Shown here one piece after another: positions 41,587 through 51,333 of a DNA stretch of 64,000 nucleotides. Both the position numbers and the translations under genes were made by a program. Source of the DNA: Rhodoblastus acidophilus (GTDB lineage Bacteria; Pseudomonadota; Alphaproteobacteria; Rhizobiales; Beijerinckiaceae); contig NZ_WNKS01000004.1 in assembly GCF_009720655.1 (NCBI RefSeq), positions 1 through 64,000 of the forward strand, in the 5' to 3' direction. The notes under the pieces were generated by a model. It was not told the DNA's origin. It was given only the letters and a program-made list of their open reading frames with translations, and did no database searches. The stretch's first letter is position 1. Every line of letters starts with the position of its first letter.

Positions 41587-43200
41587 TTACGCCTTCTCGC
41601 GCAAGATGCGCCGAATGATCTTTCCGCTGGTGGTCAGCGGCAGCTCCGCCGCGAATTCGATCTCGCGCGGGTATTCGTGGGCGGAGAGCCTTGTTTTGGC
41701 GTGGTCCTGAATTTCCTTCGCCAGTTCCGGCGACGGCTCGAAGCCGGGATTGAGCACGACAAAAGCCTTGACGATCTCGCCGCGCAAGGCGTCGGGCTTG
41801 CCCACCGCCGCCGCATTGGCGACGGCGGGGTGGCGCAACAGGCCGTCCTCGATCTCGTTGGGGCCGATCCGGTAGCCGGCGGAGGAGATGACGTCGTCGT
41901 CGCGGCCGAGGAAGAAGACATAGCCGTCGCTGTCGCGCCGCGCCCGGTCGCCGGTCAGCATCCAGTCGCCTAAAAATTTTTCGGCGGTGGCTTCGGGGCG
42001 CTTCCAATAGTTTAGGAGCATCACGGGGTTGGGGCTGCGGATGGCGATCTCGCCGACTTCGTCGTCGTCGCATATCGAGCCGTCGGGGCGAATCACCGTG
42101 GTGTCGTGGCCAGGGACCGGTTTGCCGATGGCGCCGGCGCGGTTCACGTCCCACAGCGCCGAGGAGGCCAGGACGAGGTTCACCTCGGTTTGGCCGTAGG
42201 ATTCGTTGATGGTCAGGCCGAGTTGCTCGCGGCCCCAATGAAACGTTTCGGCGCCCAGCGATTCGCCGCCGGTGTTCACGGTGCGCAAGGGAAAGCCGTA
42301 TTTCGCGCGGGGGTTGGGGACCGAGCGCAACATGCGCAGGGCGGTCGGCGGGATGTAGGAGTTGCGAATGCCGTGTTTCGCCATCAGCGCGAAGGCGGCT
42401 TCGGGATCGAATTTGCGGAGATGGCGGGCGACCACGGCGACGCCGTAATGCAGCGAGGGCATGAGCACGTTGAGCAGGCCGCCGGCCCAGGCCCAATCGG
42501 CGGGCGTCCACATGAGGTCGCCGGGCTGGGGAAAGCCGTCGTGGGGCATCTGCACGCCCGGCAGGTGGCCGAGCAGGACGCGATGGGCGTGCAGGGCGCC
42601 CTTGGCGAGCCCGGTGGTGCCGGAGGTGTAGATCATCAGCGCCGGGTCTTCGGCCAGGGTGTTGACCGGGGTGAAGTTTTCCGACTCGGCGGCTATGGCG
42701 GCGAAGAAATCGTCCGCGCCCGGGGCCGCGCCGTCGAGGCACAGGACCACTTGCAGGTCCGGCAGTTTGCCGCGGATGTCCTGGACTTTGGCGAGGCCCG
42801 GCGCGTCACAGATCAGCGCGCGCGTTCCCGAATCGGCGAGGCGATAGGCCAGCGCGTCCGGGCCGAACAGGCTGGCGAGCGGCAGGGCGATGGCGCCGAG
42901 CTTGTAGATGGCGATGTGCGCCGCCGCGACATGGCGCGACTGCGGCAGCAGCAGCGCGACGATGTCGCCGCGCCCGACCCCGCGCCGGCGCAACGCCAGG
43001 GCGATCCGGTTCGATTCGGCGCGCAGGGCGGCAAAACTGAAGGGGCGCGGTTCGTCGTTGGCGTCGATCTCGATGATCGCGGGGCGCTCCGGGTCGACCG
43101 CCGCCCAGCGGTCGCAGACATCGACCCCCATGTTGTAATGAGTCGGAATCGCCCAGGCGAAATTTTTGTAGTTCGCCTCGTAGGCCTTGCTCCCGGTCAT
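41587..43200 (-). CDS. acyl-CoA synthetase (AMP-binding, medium-chain/benzoate-like)
   Basis: A 537-residue ANL-superfamily enzyme that activates a carboxylic acid to acyl-AMP and then acyl-CoA. The P-loop-like motif YTSGTTGLAKG is near residue 190, NESYGQTEV near 340, the hinge region LTGDRARRDSDGY, and the catalytic C-terminal lysine in TTSGKIIRRILREKA. The N-terminus ANYKNFAWAIPTHYNMGVDVCDRW fits the acyl-CoA/acetyl-CoA synthetase subgroup of medium-chain acids. The acid substrate cannot be stated from sequence. Confidence 0.9.
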   Translation of the reverse strand: MTGSKAYEANYKNFAWAIPTHYNMGVDVCDRWAAVDPERPAIIEIDANDEPRPFSFAALRAESNRIALALRRRGVGRGDIVALLLPQSRHVAAAHIAIYKLGAIALPLASLFGPDALAYRLADSGTRALICDAPGLAKVQDIRGKLPDLQVVLCLDGAAPGADDFFAAIAAESENFTPVNTLAEDPALMIYTSGTTGLAKGALHAHRVLLGHLPGVQMPHDGFPQPGDLMWTPADWAWAGGLLNVLMPSLHYGVAVVARHLRKFDPEAAFALMAKHGIRNSYIPPTALRMLRSVPNPRAKYGFPLRTVNTGGESLGAETFHWGREQLGLTINESYGQTEVNLVLASSALWDVNRAGAIGKPVPGHDTTVIRPDGSICDDDEVGEIAIRSPNPVMLLNYWKRPEATAEKFLGDWMLTGDRARRDSDGYVFFLGRDDDVISSAGYRIGPNEIEDGLLRHPAVANAAAVGKPDALRGEIVKAFVVLNPGFEPSPELAKEIQDHAKTRLSAHEYPREIEFAAELPLTTSGKIIRRILREKA

Positions 43201-43425
43201 GTTCGCGCCTCAACCCCAAATGAAACCTGTTGCAGGTAGACCATATTTTTAAACGTTGTCTTCACCTTTTCACAATTTAACTAGTCCGGTGCTATAAGGC
43301 GGCATGGCGCGCACCCCTGACAAGCGGCTCCCCGCCCCCCAGGGCTCGGCCGCGCAGAGCAAGAGTTTTTGACCCGTCCGGCGGAACCGGATGCGAATGT
43401 TTCGAGGCCGGGAGCCGGACACAAC

Positions 43426-44151
43426 ATGAAGCCAGCCGTCATTTTGGTGGGCGCCGACAAGGGTGGTGTGGGCAAGACCACCGTCTCGCGCGCCCTGCTC
43501 GATTATCTGGCCGCCAACACCATCCTCACCCGCGCCTTCGACACCGAATCGCCGCGCGGCACGCTGAAGCGCTTCCACGGGCCGGTGACGGAAGTGGTCG
43601 ACATCGCCGAGACGTCGGACCAGATGCGCATTCTCGACACGCTGAATTCCGCGCAGATCAAGGTGAGCGTGATCGACACCCGCGCCGGCGCGCTCGGGGC
43701 CACGCTGCGGGCGCTGCGCGACGTGGGTTTTCTGGATGCGGTCAAGGCGGGCGAATTCAGCTTCACCCTGATGCATGTGCTCGGCCCCTCCATCGCCTCG
43801 CTGGACGAGATCGCGGAGACCGCGCCGTTCATCGACAGCGCCCATTATTTTCTGGTGAAAAACCACATCAACGCCACGACATTTTTCGAATGGGACCCGG
43901 TCACCAACCGCAAATATTTCGAAAAAGTGAATCCTTCGGGCGAGATCATCATCCCCAAGCTCGATGAAATGGCCTGCGAGCAGGTTGAAATCGCGGGAAC
44001 TTCGTTTTCGACCTTCGTCGCCAATAAGACGGCCAGCGGCGAACCCGCCAACGCCTCCTTCGTGCTGCGCGGCTACGTGCGCACCTGGCAAGCCCGGATC
44101 GCGGAAGAACTGAACCGCGTGCGGCTGCTCGACCTGCTCGCTCAACGGTGA
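43426..44151 (+). CDS. ParA/MinD-like P-loop ATPase
   Basis: A 241-residue protein from the ATG at 43426 (MKPAVILVGADKGGVGKTT). The deviant Walker A KGGVGKTTVSRALLDYL and the VSVIDTRAG block are ParA/MinD-like. The rest does not look like chromosomal ParA: no N-terminal DNA-binding segment, and no parB follows. It resembles stand-alone nucleotide-binding proteins of rhizobia. The next gene, 6 nt away, is a paralogue-like protein with a broken P-loop, so they may work as a pair. The role is unknown. Confidence 0.8.
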   Translation: MKPAVILVGADKGGVGKTTVSRALLDYLAANTILTRAFDTESPRGTLKRFHGPVTEVVDIAETSDQMRILDTLNSAQIKVSVIDTRAGALGATLRALRDVGFLDAVKAGEFSFTLMHVLGPSIASLDEIAETAPFIDSAHYFLVKNHINATTFFEWDPVTNRKYFEKVNPSGEIIIPKLDEMACEQVEIAGTSFSTFVANKTASGEPANASFVLRGYVRTWQARIAEELNRVRLLDLLAQR

Positions 44152-44157
44152 TGTGAC

Positions 44158-44931
44158 ATGCAGGCTGGGCGGGATTGGCGCGGGCCGGACGGCTCGCCTG
44201 ATGACGCCGAAGAGACGCGGCCGCCGCGGAGCTATGTGTTCATCTGCTGCGCGCCGCACGGACGCGTCGGGGTCAGCACAACGGCGCGGCTGTTGTCCGA
44301 TTATTTCCTCGCCTCGCGGCGCGGTTTTGTCGGGTTCGACGCCGATCCGCACGAGCCCGATTACGCCCCGCGCTTCTCCGGACGGGTGCAGAATGTCGAT
44401 CTTGCCTCGACGCAGGGACAGATCGCCATGATCGACCGCCTGCTCGTCCCCGACGGCGAGGCCAAGATCATCGATCTCTGGAGCCGGTCCTATGACCGCT
44501 TCTTTACGCTGGTTCAGGACATCGGCTTTGTGGAGGAGGCGCGCAGCAAGAACGTCGAGCCCGTCATCCTGTTTCACGCCGATGCCTCGCAAGGCTCGCC
44601 GTCCGCCGCCTGGAGCCTCGCCAATGCGTTGCCGACGGTCGAGACTTTGCTCACCTATAATGAAGGCGCGGCGCCGCTCGGCCCCGACGCGCACGACAAG
44701 CTCGCGCTCTATCCGCCGCACCGGCGCATCAAAATCGGCGCGCTGGACACGCTGGTCAGCCGCGCCTTGCAACCGCCCGACCTCTCGTTGTCCTGGCTGC
44801 TGATCGAGCCGCCGTCGGACATGTCGCTGGTTGTGCGCGCCGGCCTGAAGAGCTGGCTGACGCCGATCTTCTCGCAGTTCCGCGCCTTCGAAATGCGCCG
44901 CGCGCTGGAAGAGGCGACCTGGCTGATCTAG
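44158..44931 (+). CDS. ParA-like protein with degenerate P-loop
   Basis: A 257-residue protein beginning MQAGRDWRGPDGSPDDAEE, a short disordered leader. Residues about 28-45 (FICCAPHGRVGVSTTARLL) sit where a ParA-type Walker A would be, but the lysine positions are Gly-Arg and Val, so ATP hydrolysis is doubtful. GFVGFDADPHEPDYAP looks like the ParA region after the P-loop. It follows the intact ParA-like gene by 6 nt in the same operon. It may be a pseudo-ATPase partner; function not recognised. Confidence 0.7.
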   Translation: MQAGRDWRGPDGSPDDAEETRPPRSYVFICCAPHGRVGVSTTARLLSDYFLASRRGFVGFDADPHEPDYAPRFSGRVQNVDLASTQGQIAMIDRLLVPDGEAKIIDLWSRSYDRFFTLVQDIGFVEEARSKNVEPVILFHADASQGSPSAAWSLANALPTVETLLTYNEGAAPLGPDAHDKLALYPPHRRIKIGALDTLVSRALQPPDLSLSWLLIEPPSDMSLVVRAGLKSWLTPIFSQFRAFEMRRALEEATWLI

Positions 44932-45216
44932 TGGCCGCCCGGTGGCCGGACGGGCGCTGGTTTTTGTTTGAACGCAATTTCGCTGACGCGGCCCGCCGGG
45001 GCTTCACGCGAACCGGGATCCGCTTCGCTCGAAAATGCTCTGGCGCATGGTTTGGACGCGAGGCGCACGCTATCCTGACCCATGTCCGGGCCCAATTTGC
45101 TTTTTTGCGGCCACGATCCGTCGAATTCGCCGATTGCTTCGCCCCGCGCGGCACGGTTAATGCTTTATTAAACGTGCAACGTCCAAAATTGCGTCGAGCG
45201 TATGGAGTGGGGTTCG

Positions 45217-45729
45217 ATGTTCGATCGCATCAGGCAGTTTGTCGAAGAGCTCACAAGCGCACAGCCGAGCGAACGTGAGTTGGGCGACACCGAACTGCGC
45301 GTCGCCTCGGCGGCGCTGCTGGTGCATGTCGCCGAGGTCGACGGGTTTTTCAGCGAGTCCGAACGCCGCGCCCTACTGCTGCTGTTGCAGCAGCGATTCG
45401 ACGTCAGCGAGGCGCAGGCGCAAGAGCTGATGGAGGCCGGGCGCCGGAGCGATCGCGAGGCGGTGGACCTTTACGGATTCACCTCCGTGCTCAAGGACGC
45501 GTTGAGCCTGCCCGAACGCCGCCGCATGGTCGAGATGATGTGGACCGTCGCCTATGCCGACGGCGAACTCGCGGAATTCGAGGAAAACGTCATCTGGCGC
45601 GTGTCCGAACTTTTGGGCGTCCCCTCGCGGGACCGCATCGCGCTGCGCCAGAAGGTGCGCGGCGATTTCGGCCTGGATCCGCTGGCGCCGGCGCCCTGGG
45701 ACATCAACGCCGGGGAGAGCAAAGCTTGA
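45217..45729 (+). CDS. TerB-like family protein
   Basis: A 170-residue mostly helical protein from the ATG at 45217 (MFDRIRQFVEELT). The acidic metal-binding repeats AALLVHVAEVDGFFSESERR and MMWTVAYADGELAEFEENVIW are the two halves of a TerB-like (tellurite-resistance B) fold. In many bacteria such stand-alone proteins have no tellurite role. It is the first gene of a coupled run: it overlaps the SDR gene by 4 nt (TTGA), and that overlaps the amidotransferase. Confidence 0.88.
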   Translation: MFDRIRQFVEELTSAQPSERELGDTELRVASAALLVHVAEVDGFFSESERRALLLLLQQRFDVSEAQAQELMEAGRRSDREAVDLYGFTSVLKDALSLPERRRMVEMMWTVAYADGELAEFEENVIWRVSELLGVPSRDRIALRQKVRGDFGLDPLAPAPWDINAGESKA

Positions 45730-46541
45730 GCGCGCAACGAAAAATCATGCTGATCACCGGCGCTTCAGGCGGCATTGGCGCCGATCTGGCGCGCCATGCC
45801 GGACTGAAGGGGCATGATCTCGCGCTGGTCGCCCGCAACAGGGAGGCTCTCGACGCGCTCGCCGACGAGATCGCCCGCTATCCCGGCCGCACCGCGCCCC
45901 GCCCGCTGGTTCTGGACTACGATCTCGCCGCCCCCGAAGCGCCCGCGGCCGTGGAGGATTTGCTGGCGCTGGCCGGCGCGAGCGTCGAAATCCTCGTCAA
46001 CAACGCCGGCTATGGCCTGATCGGTTCGGCGGCGGAGAGCGACCGCGCCGCGCAACTCGGCATGATCGACCTCAACATCCGGGCGCTGACGGAGCTCAGC
46101 CTGCGTTTTTCCGCGGATTTGATCGCCAACAAGGGCCGGCTCCTCAATGTCGCCTCGGTCGCGGCCTACATGCCCGGTCCCGGAATGGCGGTCTATTACG
46201 CGAGCAAGGCCTATGTTCTGTCCTTCACCGAAGCCCTGTCGAAGGAGCTGGAGCCGCACGGGGTCACGGTCACGGCGCTGTGTCCCGGTCCCGTGCCCAC
46301 CGGTTTTGGCGCGCGCGCCGGTTTCGGTGGCATGATGGACTGGATCAAATTCTTCCAGCTCTCGCCGGAAGCCGTGGCAGAGGCCGGTTACAACGCGATG
46401 ATGGCCGGCAAGCGCGTCGAAATCCCCGGTCTGTTCACAAAGCTCACGATCGGGGCCATCGCCGTCATGCCGAAGTCGCTGCTGCTCGACAATGTCGCCG
46501 CCGTGCAATTGCGCCGCAAGAGGGAGGTCGGCAAGGAATGA
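45726..46541 (+). CDS. short-chain dehydrogenase/reductase
   Basis: NAD(P)-dependent oxidoreductase of the SDR superfamily, 271 aa. The TTG at 45726 overlaps the previous stop; an ATG at 45747 is also possible. The cofactor motif TGASGGIGADLA is near residue 11, NNAGYG near 85-95, and the catalytic YYASK about residue 155. The C-terminal PGPVPTGFGARAGF segment fits the classical SDR group. The substrate is unknown. Confidence 0.9.
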   Translation: MSAQRKIMLITGASGGIGADLARHAGLKGHDLALVARNREALDALADEIARYPGRTAPRPLVLDYDLAAPEAPAAVEDLLALAGASVEILVNNAGYGLIGSAAESDRAAQLGMIDLNIRALTELSLRFSADLIANKGRLLNVASVAAYMPGPGMAVYYASKAYVLSFTEALSKELEPHGVTVTALCPGPVPTGFGARAGFGGMMDWIKFFQLSPEAVAEAGYNAMMAGKRVEIPGLFTKLTIGAIAVMPKSLLLDNVAAVQLRRKREVGKE

Positions 46542-47290
46542 ATTTTTGCGCTTCCCCATCCTGGTCGCAATACAAGCCGGTCCTCGTCGTTCTTCATGGC
46601 GAACAATCGACTCCGGGGCGCATCGGACGCCTGTTGCGCGAACTGGGGGCGCCGCTCGACATCCGCCGCCCGCGCTTCGGCGACCCCTTGCCGGAAAACC
46701 TTCATGATCACGCCGGCGCGGTGTTTTTTGGTGGCCCGATGAGCGCCAATGACGAGGAAGACTGGCTGAAGCGCGAAATCGACTGGCTGGCGGCGCCCCT
46801 CAAGGAAAACAAGCCCTATCTCGGCATCTGCCTCGGCGCGCAGTTGTTGGCGCGCCAACTCGGCCAGAAGGTGGACGCCCATCCCGAAGGCAAGGTGGAA
46901 GTCGGCTATTATCCGATCCATCCCACCGAAGACGGGCGCGGACTCTGCGAGTCCCCTTTTCCCAACCGGGTCTATCAATGGCACCGCGAAGGTTTTGCCT
47001 GTCCCAAGGGCGCGGTTCTGCTCGCCGAGGGCGAGGATTTCGAGGCGCAGGCGATCCGGGTGGGCGAAAAGGCGTTCGGGCTCCAGTTCCACCCGGACGT
47101 GACCTACGAAATGATCTGCCGCTGGACCATCACGTCGCTCGATCGCATGAATCACCCCGGCGCCCAGAGCCGCCAGCGCCACATCGACGGCTGGTTCCAG
47201 CACGACCGATCGATCGCGCGCTGGACGATAGAGTTTTTGAAACGCTGGCTGGGCGCGCCCGATTTCAAGCGGATGGCGCCGGCGGAATGA
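46538..47290 (+). CDS. class I glutamine amidotransferase-like protein
   Basis: A 250-residue protein from the ATG at 46538 (overlaps the SDR stop as ATGA). The nucleophile elbow GICLGAQLLARQLG and the His-Glu pair in QFHPDVTYEM are intact, so it should hydrolyse glutamine or a gamma-glutamyl compound. It has no synthase domain and resembles stand-alone GMP-synthase-like amidotransferases (YfeJ type). The partner or substrate is unknown. Confidence 0.87.
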   Translation: MNFCASPSWSQYKPVLVVLHGEQSTPGRIGRLLRELGAPLDIRRPRFGDPLPENLHDHAGAVFFGGPMSANDEEDWLKREIDWLAAPLKENKPYLGICLGAQLLARQLGQKVDAHPEGKVEVGYYPIHPTEDGRGLCESPFPNRVYQWHREGFACPKGAVLLAEGEDFEAQAIRVGEKAFGLQFHPDVTYEMICRWTITSLDRMNHPGAQSRQRHIDGWFQHDRSIARWTIEFLKRWLGAPDFKRMAPAE

Positions 47291-47416
47291 CCCGGCCGCC
47301 TCTTCTGTTCCGGGGCGTTTGCAACAGGGCTGGGGCTTGATCTCGCGGTTCGCGCTCAACATCTAGGCTTGAGACGCCGCCGCAACAATGGAGCCGCCCT
47401 TGCCGAGGACAAAACG

Positions 47417-48325
47417 ATGATCGCGCCCATTCTGGCCGTGGCGGGCGTCGCCTTGTCCCTCCTGGTCTATTCTCCCGACAAGCCCCGCGCCGAGCTTGAG
47501 GCCGCCTATCCCGGCGTCTACCGCACTGTCGACGGCGTGCGGCTGCGCCTGCGCGACACCGGGCCGCGCAACGCCCCCGTGGTGATCCTGCTGCACGGGT
47601 TCGGCTCGAGTCTCGACACCTGGGAGCCCTGGGCCGAAAAACTTTCGCAGCGTTATCGCGTCATCCGCTTCGATTTGCCCGGTTTCGGACTGACCGGCGC
47701 GGACCCGACAGGCGACTACAGCGACGAGCGTGAAATCAAGATTCTCGCCGATCTGATGGACCAGCTCGGCGTCTCCCGCGCCAGTCTGATCGGAAATTCG
47801 CTCGGCGGGCGCATCGCCTGGAATTTTGCGGCTCAGCATCCGGGCCGCGTCAGCCGCATGGTGCTGATCTCTCCGGATGGTTTTGCCAGCGCCGGTTTTG
47901 AATACGACAAGGCGCCGGAAACGCCGCTGGTCATGCGGGCGCTGCCCTATGTCACGCCGCGCCCCGTGTTGCGCGAAACGCTGGCCGCCGCCTACGCCCG
48001 CCCGGAAGCGCTGAGCGACGAGACGGTGACGCGTTATCACGACCTGATGCTGGCGCCCGGCGTGCGCGAGGCGATCCTGGCGCGGATGGAGCAGGTGAGG
48101 CTGCGCGACCCCGCGCCGACGCTCGCCCGCATAAAAATTCCCACCCTGCTGGTTTGGGGCGAGAAGGATGCGATGATCCCGATCAGCAATGCGGACGATT
48201 ATCTGCGCGATCTGCCGCATGCCAAACTGGTGCGCCTGCCGGACCTCGGCCACGTGCCGTTCGAGGAAAACCCCGCCGCGTCGCTGGCGCCGGTGCAGGA
48301 TTTTCTCGCGGGCAAAACCGGTTAA
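47417..48325 (+). CDS. alpha/beta hydrolase
   Basis: A 302-residue hydrolase from the ATG at 47417 (MIAPILAVAGVALSLLVYS), which begins with a membrane anchor or signal segment. The oxyanion motif HGFGSS, nucleophile elbow GNSLGG (Ser), acid in WGEKDAMIP, and the GHVPFEE histidine form a full catalytic triad. It faces the CAP gene convergently with a 4-nt overlap. The substrate is not assignable. Confidence 0.88.
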   Translation: MIAPILAVAGVALSLLVYSPDKPRAELEAAYPGVYRTVDGVRLRLRDTGPRNAPVVILLHGFGSSLDTWEPWAEKLSQRYRVIRFDLPGFGLTGADPTGDYSDEREIKILADLMDQLGVSRASLIGNSLGGRIAWNFAAQHPGRVSRMVLISPDGFASAGFEYDKAPETPLVMRALPYVTPRPVLRETLAAAYARPEALSDETVTRYHDLMLAPGVREAILARMEQVRLRDPAPTLARIKIPTLLVWGEKDAMIPISNADDYLRDLPHAKLVRLPDLGHVPFEENPAASLAPVQDFLAGKTG

Positions 48326-48840
48326 TTCGTCAGCACCAGCGCCCAGAACACTTGATATCTCGCGTGCGGATTATAGACGGCCGCGATTCCCATCCGCGTC
48401 ATGCCGGGCGCCAGCATGTTGGCATTGTGCGGCTTTGAATCCCGCCATCCCGAAAAGGCTTCGGCGACGGTGTGATAGCCGGCCGAGACATTTTCCACCG
48501 CCTTCGACTTGGCGAATCCGGCGCGGTTGAGACGCTCGGTCAGCGAGCCCCGCACTTCATGGCTGAGCTTGTCGGCGCCGGCCATGGCCTCGGCCTGCCG
48601 GCGCGCCTCCTCCATCAGCGCGGGATCGACGGTCAACGGCTCCAGTCCGTGATTGCCGCGATAGAGCGAGATCATTTCGGCCGCGCCTTGCGCGTCGATC
48701 TTTGCGCCCGGCTTGGCCATGGAGGCATAGAAACCTGGCGTCGCCGGCGGAGAGGGCGGCGCGGGCTTGTCAAACGTTTCGGCGGCGCAACCGGCGAAGG
48801 CCAGCAGCGCGGCGAGCGTGGGAATTTTGGAAAGGGTCAT
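48322..48840 (-). CDS. CAP-domain (SCP/PR-1-like) lipoprotein
   Basis: A 172-residue protein with a lipoprotein signal ending in FAGC (C18), so it should be lipidated and periplasmic or outer-membrane anchored. The CAP core is seen as LYRGNHGLEPLTVDPAL, ADKLSHEV, AGFAKSKAVENVSAG, and the GWRDSKPHNANMLAPGMTRMGIA signature. Bacterial CAP proteins have poorly defined roles. The gene lies 24 nt after the end of the large MscS gene. Confidence 0.9.
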   Translation of the reverse strand: MTLSKIPTLAALLAFAGCAAETFDKPAPPSPPATPGFYASMAKPGAKIDAQGAAEMISLYRGNHGLEPLTVDPALMEEARRQAEAMAGADKLSHEVRGSLTERLNRAGFAKSKAVENVSAGYHTVAEAFSGWRDSKPHNANMLAPGMTRMGIAAVYNPHARYQVFWALVLTN

Positions 48841-48864
48841 GGTCGAGGGTGTGCGAGCAAAGCG

Positions 48865-51333
48865 TTAATTTTCCGCTTCCGTCCGGGACGGGGGAGCGAG
48901 TGTGCGCAAAATCGGCTCGAGCGCCGCCACATCGAGCGGGACCGGCGTCGTCGGCGGGGTCATCTTGATCCCGGCTTCCGCAAAAGCCTTGAAAATAGCG
49001 AAGTGCAGGTCGCTCTTCACCCGTCCCGCGCGTTCGACATCCTCGACGAAGCAATAAAGCTCGAACTCCAGCATCGTCGCCCCGAATTTCACGAAAAGCG
49101 CGAGCGGCGCGGGAAAGCGCACGACCTCGTCGTGCTCCTTCGCCGTCTCCACCAGCAGCGCCCGCACCTGTTCCGGATCGGAGTCCCACGCCGCCTGGAC
49201 CGGGATCACCACCCGGCCGACACGATCCTCGCGGACAAAATTCTTGACGACGCCGGTGATCATGTTGCCGTTGGGCACGATGGTGGTGGCGCGGTCGGGG
49301 GTCTGGATTTCCGTGGCGCGGATGTTGATGCGCCGCACCGTGCCCGTTTCTCCGCCAACCACGACGAGGTCGCCGACGCGAATGGCCCGCTCCCACATGA
49401 TGATCAGGCCCGCGACGAAATTGGCGACCACGCCTTGCAGGCCGAGACCGATACCGACCGACAGGGCGCCCGCCACCAACGCCAGTCTTTCGAAGCTGAT
49501 GCCGACATAGCCGAGCGACAGCACCAGCGACATGCCGAGGCCGAGATAGCCTACGCTCGCGGAAATGGCGTCGCGCAGGCCCTGGTCGAGTTGAGTGATG
49601 GGAAGATAGCGGTTTTGCAGCCAGTTGCGCACCGCACCCGTCAGCCCGTAACCCACGGCGAAGAACAGCAGCGCCAGCACGACGCTCGACATGGAGATCG
49701 TGACATCGCCAATCTTCACGCCAAAAAACACCGATTGCACGGCGCCGATCATGTCATGGGACTGAACACCCCAGGGGAAGATGATCAGAATCAACGCCGC
49801 GGCGGAAAACGCGACCGTCAACAGTCCCGAGAGCAGGACGCCGATCTGCTGGAGGCTCTCCCGCCCCATGCCGATCGTGGCCGTGAGATTGCGGCTCATC
49901 CGGGACGCCGGACGGAAGGCCTGTTCCGTGGCGCCGTCGGTGAGCTTGAGCAACAGGAACAGCACGCCGCCGACAAAAGCCATCCAGGCCAACTGATTGA
50001 CCAGGAAGGCCGAGAGCGCAACATAGCCGAGCAGCGCCGCGCCGATGATGGCGAAGGTGGCGAACCAGGAGAACAAGCGGATCGGCGCCCAGAACGGCGA
50101 TTCCTCGGCGATGTTCGCAGGCTTGCCGGCGGCCGCGTTCCTGGCGTCCGGCGACAGGATGACCCCATAGAGCCCGCGCGCCAGGATCAGTCCGATCAGC
50201 AGGGAAAACAGGCCGCGCGCCGCGACCGACACCTGCAACGAGGCGCCGGAGGTTTCCGCCAGCACTTCGACGAGCTTGCCAAAACCGGCGACCCCCATCA
50301 GGATGAAGATCAGCTGCGACAGGCGACGGGCGACGCGATCGCTCAGGTCGATCGGGCGCCAGGCCGCGCGGTACGGCGCGAGGACCGCCGCGATCATCCC
50401 CGCGGTCACCGTCAGCTTGATGACAACGCCGAGCGCGGCGATGCCGAGTGGGACCAGTTGCGGGTCCGAGACCCCCAGCCAATTCACAAGCGCGATCAGG
50501 GCGCCCACGGCGCCGAGCGGCGGGATCATGATGGCGAGCCCGCTCCACAGCGCGGCGACGCTGATCCTCAAATTGTTGAGTTCGCGGTGCGGCGTTTCCC
50601 TGGGCAACCGGCGCGCGATAGCGAGAACGGACCAGGCGGTGGCAAGCACGATCAGCGTCAGCAGGGCGAGCGCGAGCGCCGCCTTCTCGCCGGTCATGAC
50701 AGGTTGAAGCTGGTGGAACAGGTCGGTGAAGACCGCAGCGGCCGATCTGAGGTCGGCCGGCGCCTCTTTCGCCACGTCGATCCAGAGGCTTGGAGACAAA
50801 ATGCTGGCGCCGCCCTGGAACACCGAACTGGCGAAAAGGGCGCGGCGGCGTTCGCCAATCTGCTCGGCGAGCTGTTCCGCCTGCACCTGAAGCAGCTTGG
50901 CCCGCTTGGCGAGATCGTCGAAGGTTGACTGAAGTTTGAGCTGCTCCTTGCGGTCCTGCGCGACCTTGGGATCCTCGGACGGCGCGTTGGCGTCCGACGC
51001 GTCAGGCGCGGGGCCGAGCTGCTCGAGCCTCTGCTTGACGGCGGCTTGCTTTGGCGTGACCTCGGCGGCGACGCCGAGCACTTGCGCCAGCACCGGATCG
51101 ATGTCCCCGCGCATTCTGGCGAGATCGGCGTCGGGAACCGAGTCAGCGGCGAGCGCCTTCGTGATCGTGTCGAGCGCCGCCTTTGCCGCGTCGAGCCGTT
51201 CGGACGCCGGTGCGAGCGGAGCGTTTTCAGCGGGAGTCGGCGCATTGCCGGAGAGCGCCGGCAGCTTTGGGGCCGCCAGCGTGGGCGCTGACAAGGTGAA
51301 GACAAGCAAAAGGGCTAGAAACCATCGGGTCAA
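48865..51333 (-). CDS. DUF3772 mechanosensitive channel (MscS family)
   Basis: An 822-residue protein with a signal peptide (MTRWFLALLLVFTLSAPTLA), a long periplasmic helical part of DUF3772 type (about residues 25-200), about ten membrane helices, and a C-terminal MscS pore and vestibule. The pore-like helix LVAGALSVGIGLGLQGVVANFVAG and the beta domain IRVGDLVVVGG are clear. It should release solutes on osmotic downshock. It starts with a TTG overlapping the kamA-like stop (TTGA), so it is coupled to EF-P modification genes, which is odd. Confidence 0.92.
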   Translation of the reverse strand: MTRWFLALLLVFTLSAPTLAAPKLPALSGNAPTPAENAPLAPASERLDAAKAALDTITKALAADSVPDADLARMRGDIDPVLAQVLGVAAEVTPKQAAVKQRLEQLGPAPDASDANAPSEDPKVAQDRKEQLKLQSTFDDLAKRAKLLQVQAEQLAEQIGERRRALFASSVFQGGASILSPSLWIDVAKEAPADLRSAAAVFTDLFHQLQPVMTGEKAALALALLTLIVLATAWSVLAIARRLPRETPHRELNNLRISVAALWSGLAIMIPPLGAVGALIALVNWLGVSDPQLVPLGIAALGVVIKLTVTAGMIAAVLAPYRAAWRPIDLSDRVARRLSQLIFILMGVAGFGKLVEVLAETSGASLQVSVAARGLFSLLIGLILARGLYGVILSPDARNAAAGKPANIAEESPFWAPIRLFSWFATFAIIGAALLGYVALSAFLVNQLAWMAFVGGVLFLLLKLTDGATEQAFRPASRMSRNLTATIGMGRESLQQIGVLLSGLLTVAFSAAALILIIFPWGVQSHDMIGAVQSVFFGVKIGDVTISMSSVVLALLFFAVGYGLTGAVRNWLQNRYLPITQLDQGLRDAISASVGYLGLGMSLVLSLGYVGISFERLALVAGALSVGIGLGLQGVVANFVAGLIIMWERAIRVGDLVVVGGETGTVRRINIRATEIQTPDRATTIVPNGNMITGVVKNFVREDRVGRVVIPVQAAWDSDPEQVRALLVETAKEHDEVVRFPAPLALFVKFGATMLEFELYCFVEDVERAGRVKSDLHFAIFKAFAEAGIKMTPPTTPVPLDVAALEPILRTLAPPSRTEAEN

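Noticed and set aside
43426-44151. ParA-like gene as the chromosomal parA partner of the parS site
   Set aside because: No parB follows and the sequence does not look like chromosomal ParA; closeness to parS is probably coincidental.
44931-45278. 115-residue frame overlapping the TerB-like gene
   Set aside because: Overlaps a gene with clear TerB motifs, has no recognisable domain, and mostly covers promoter-like spacer.
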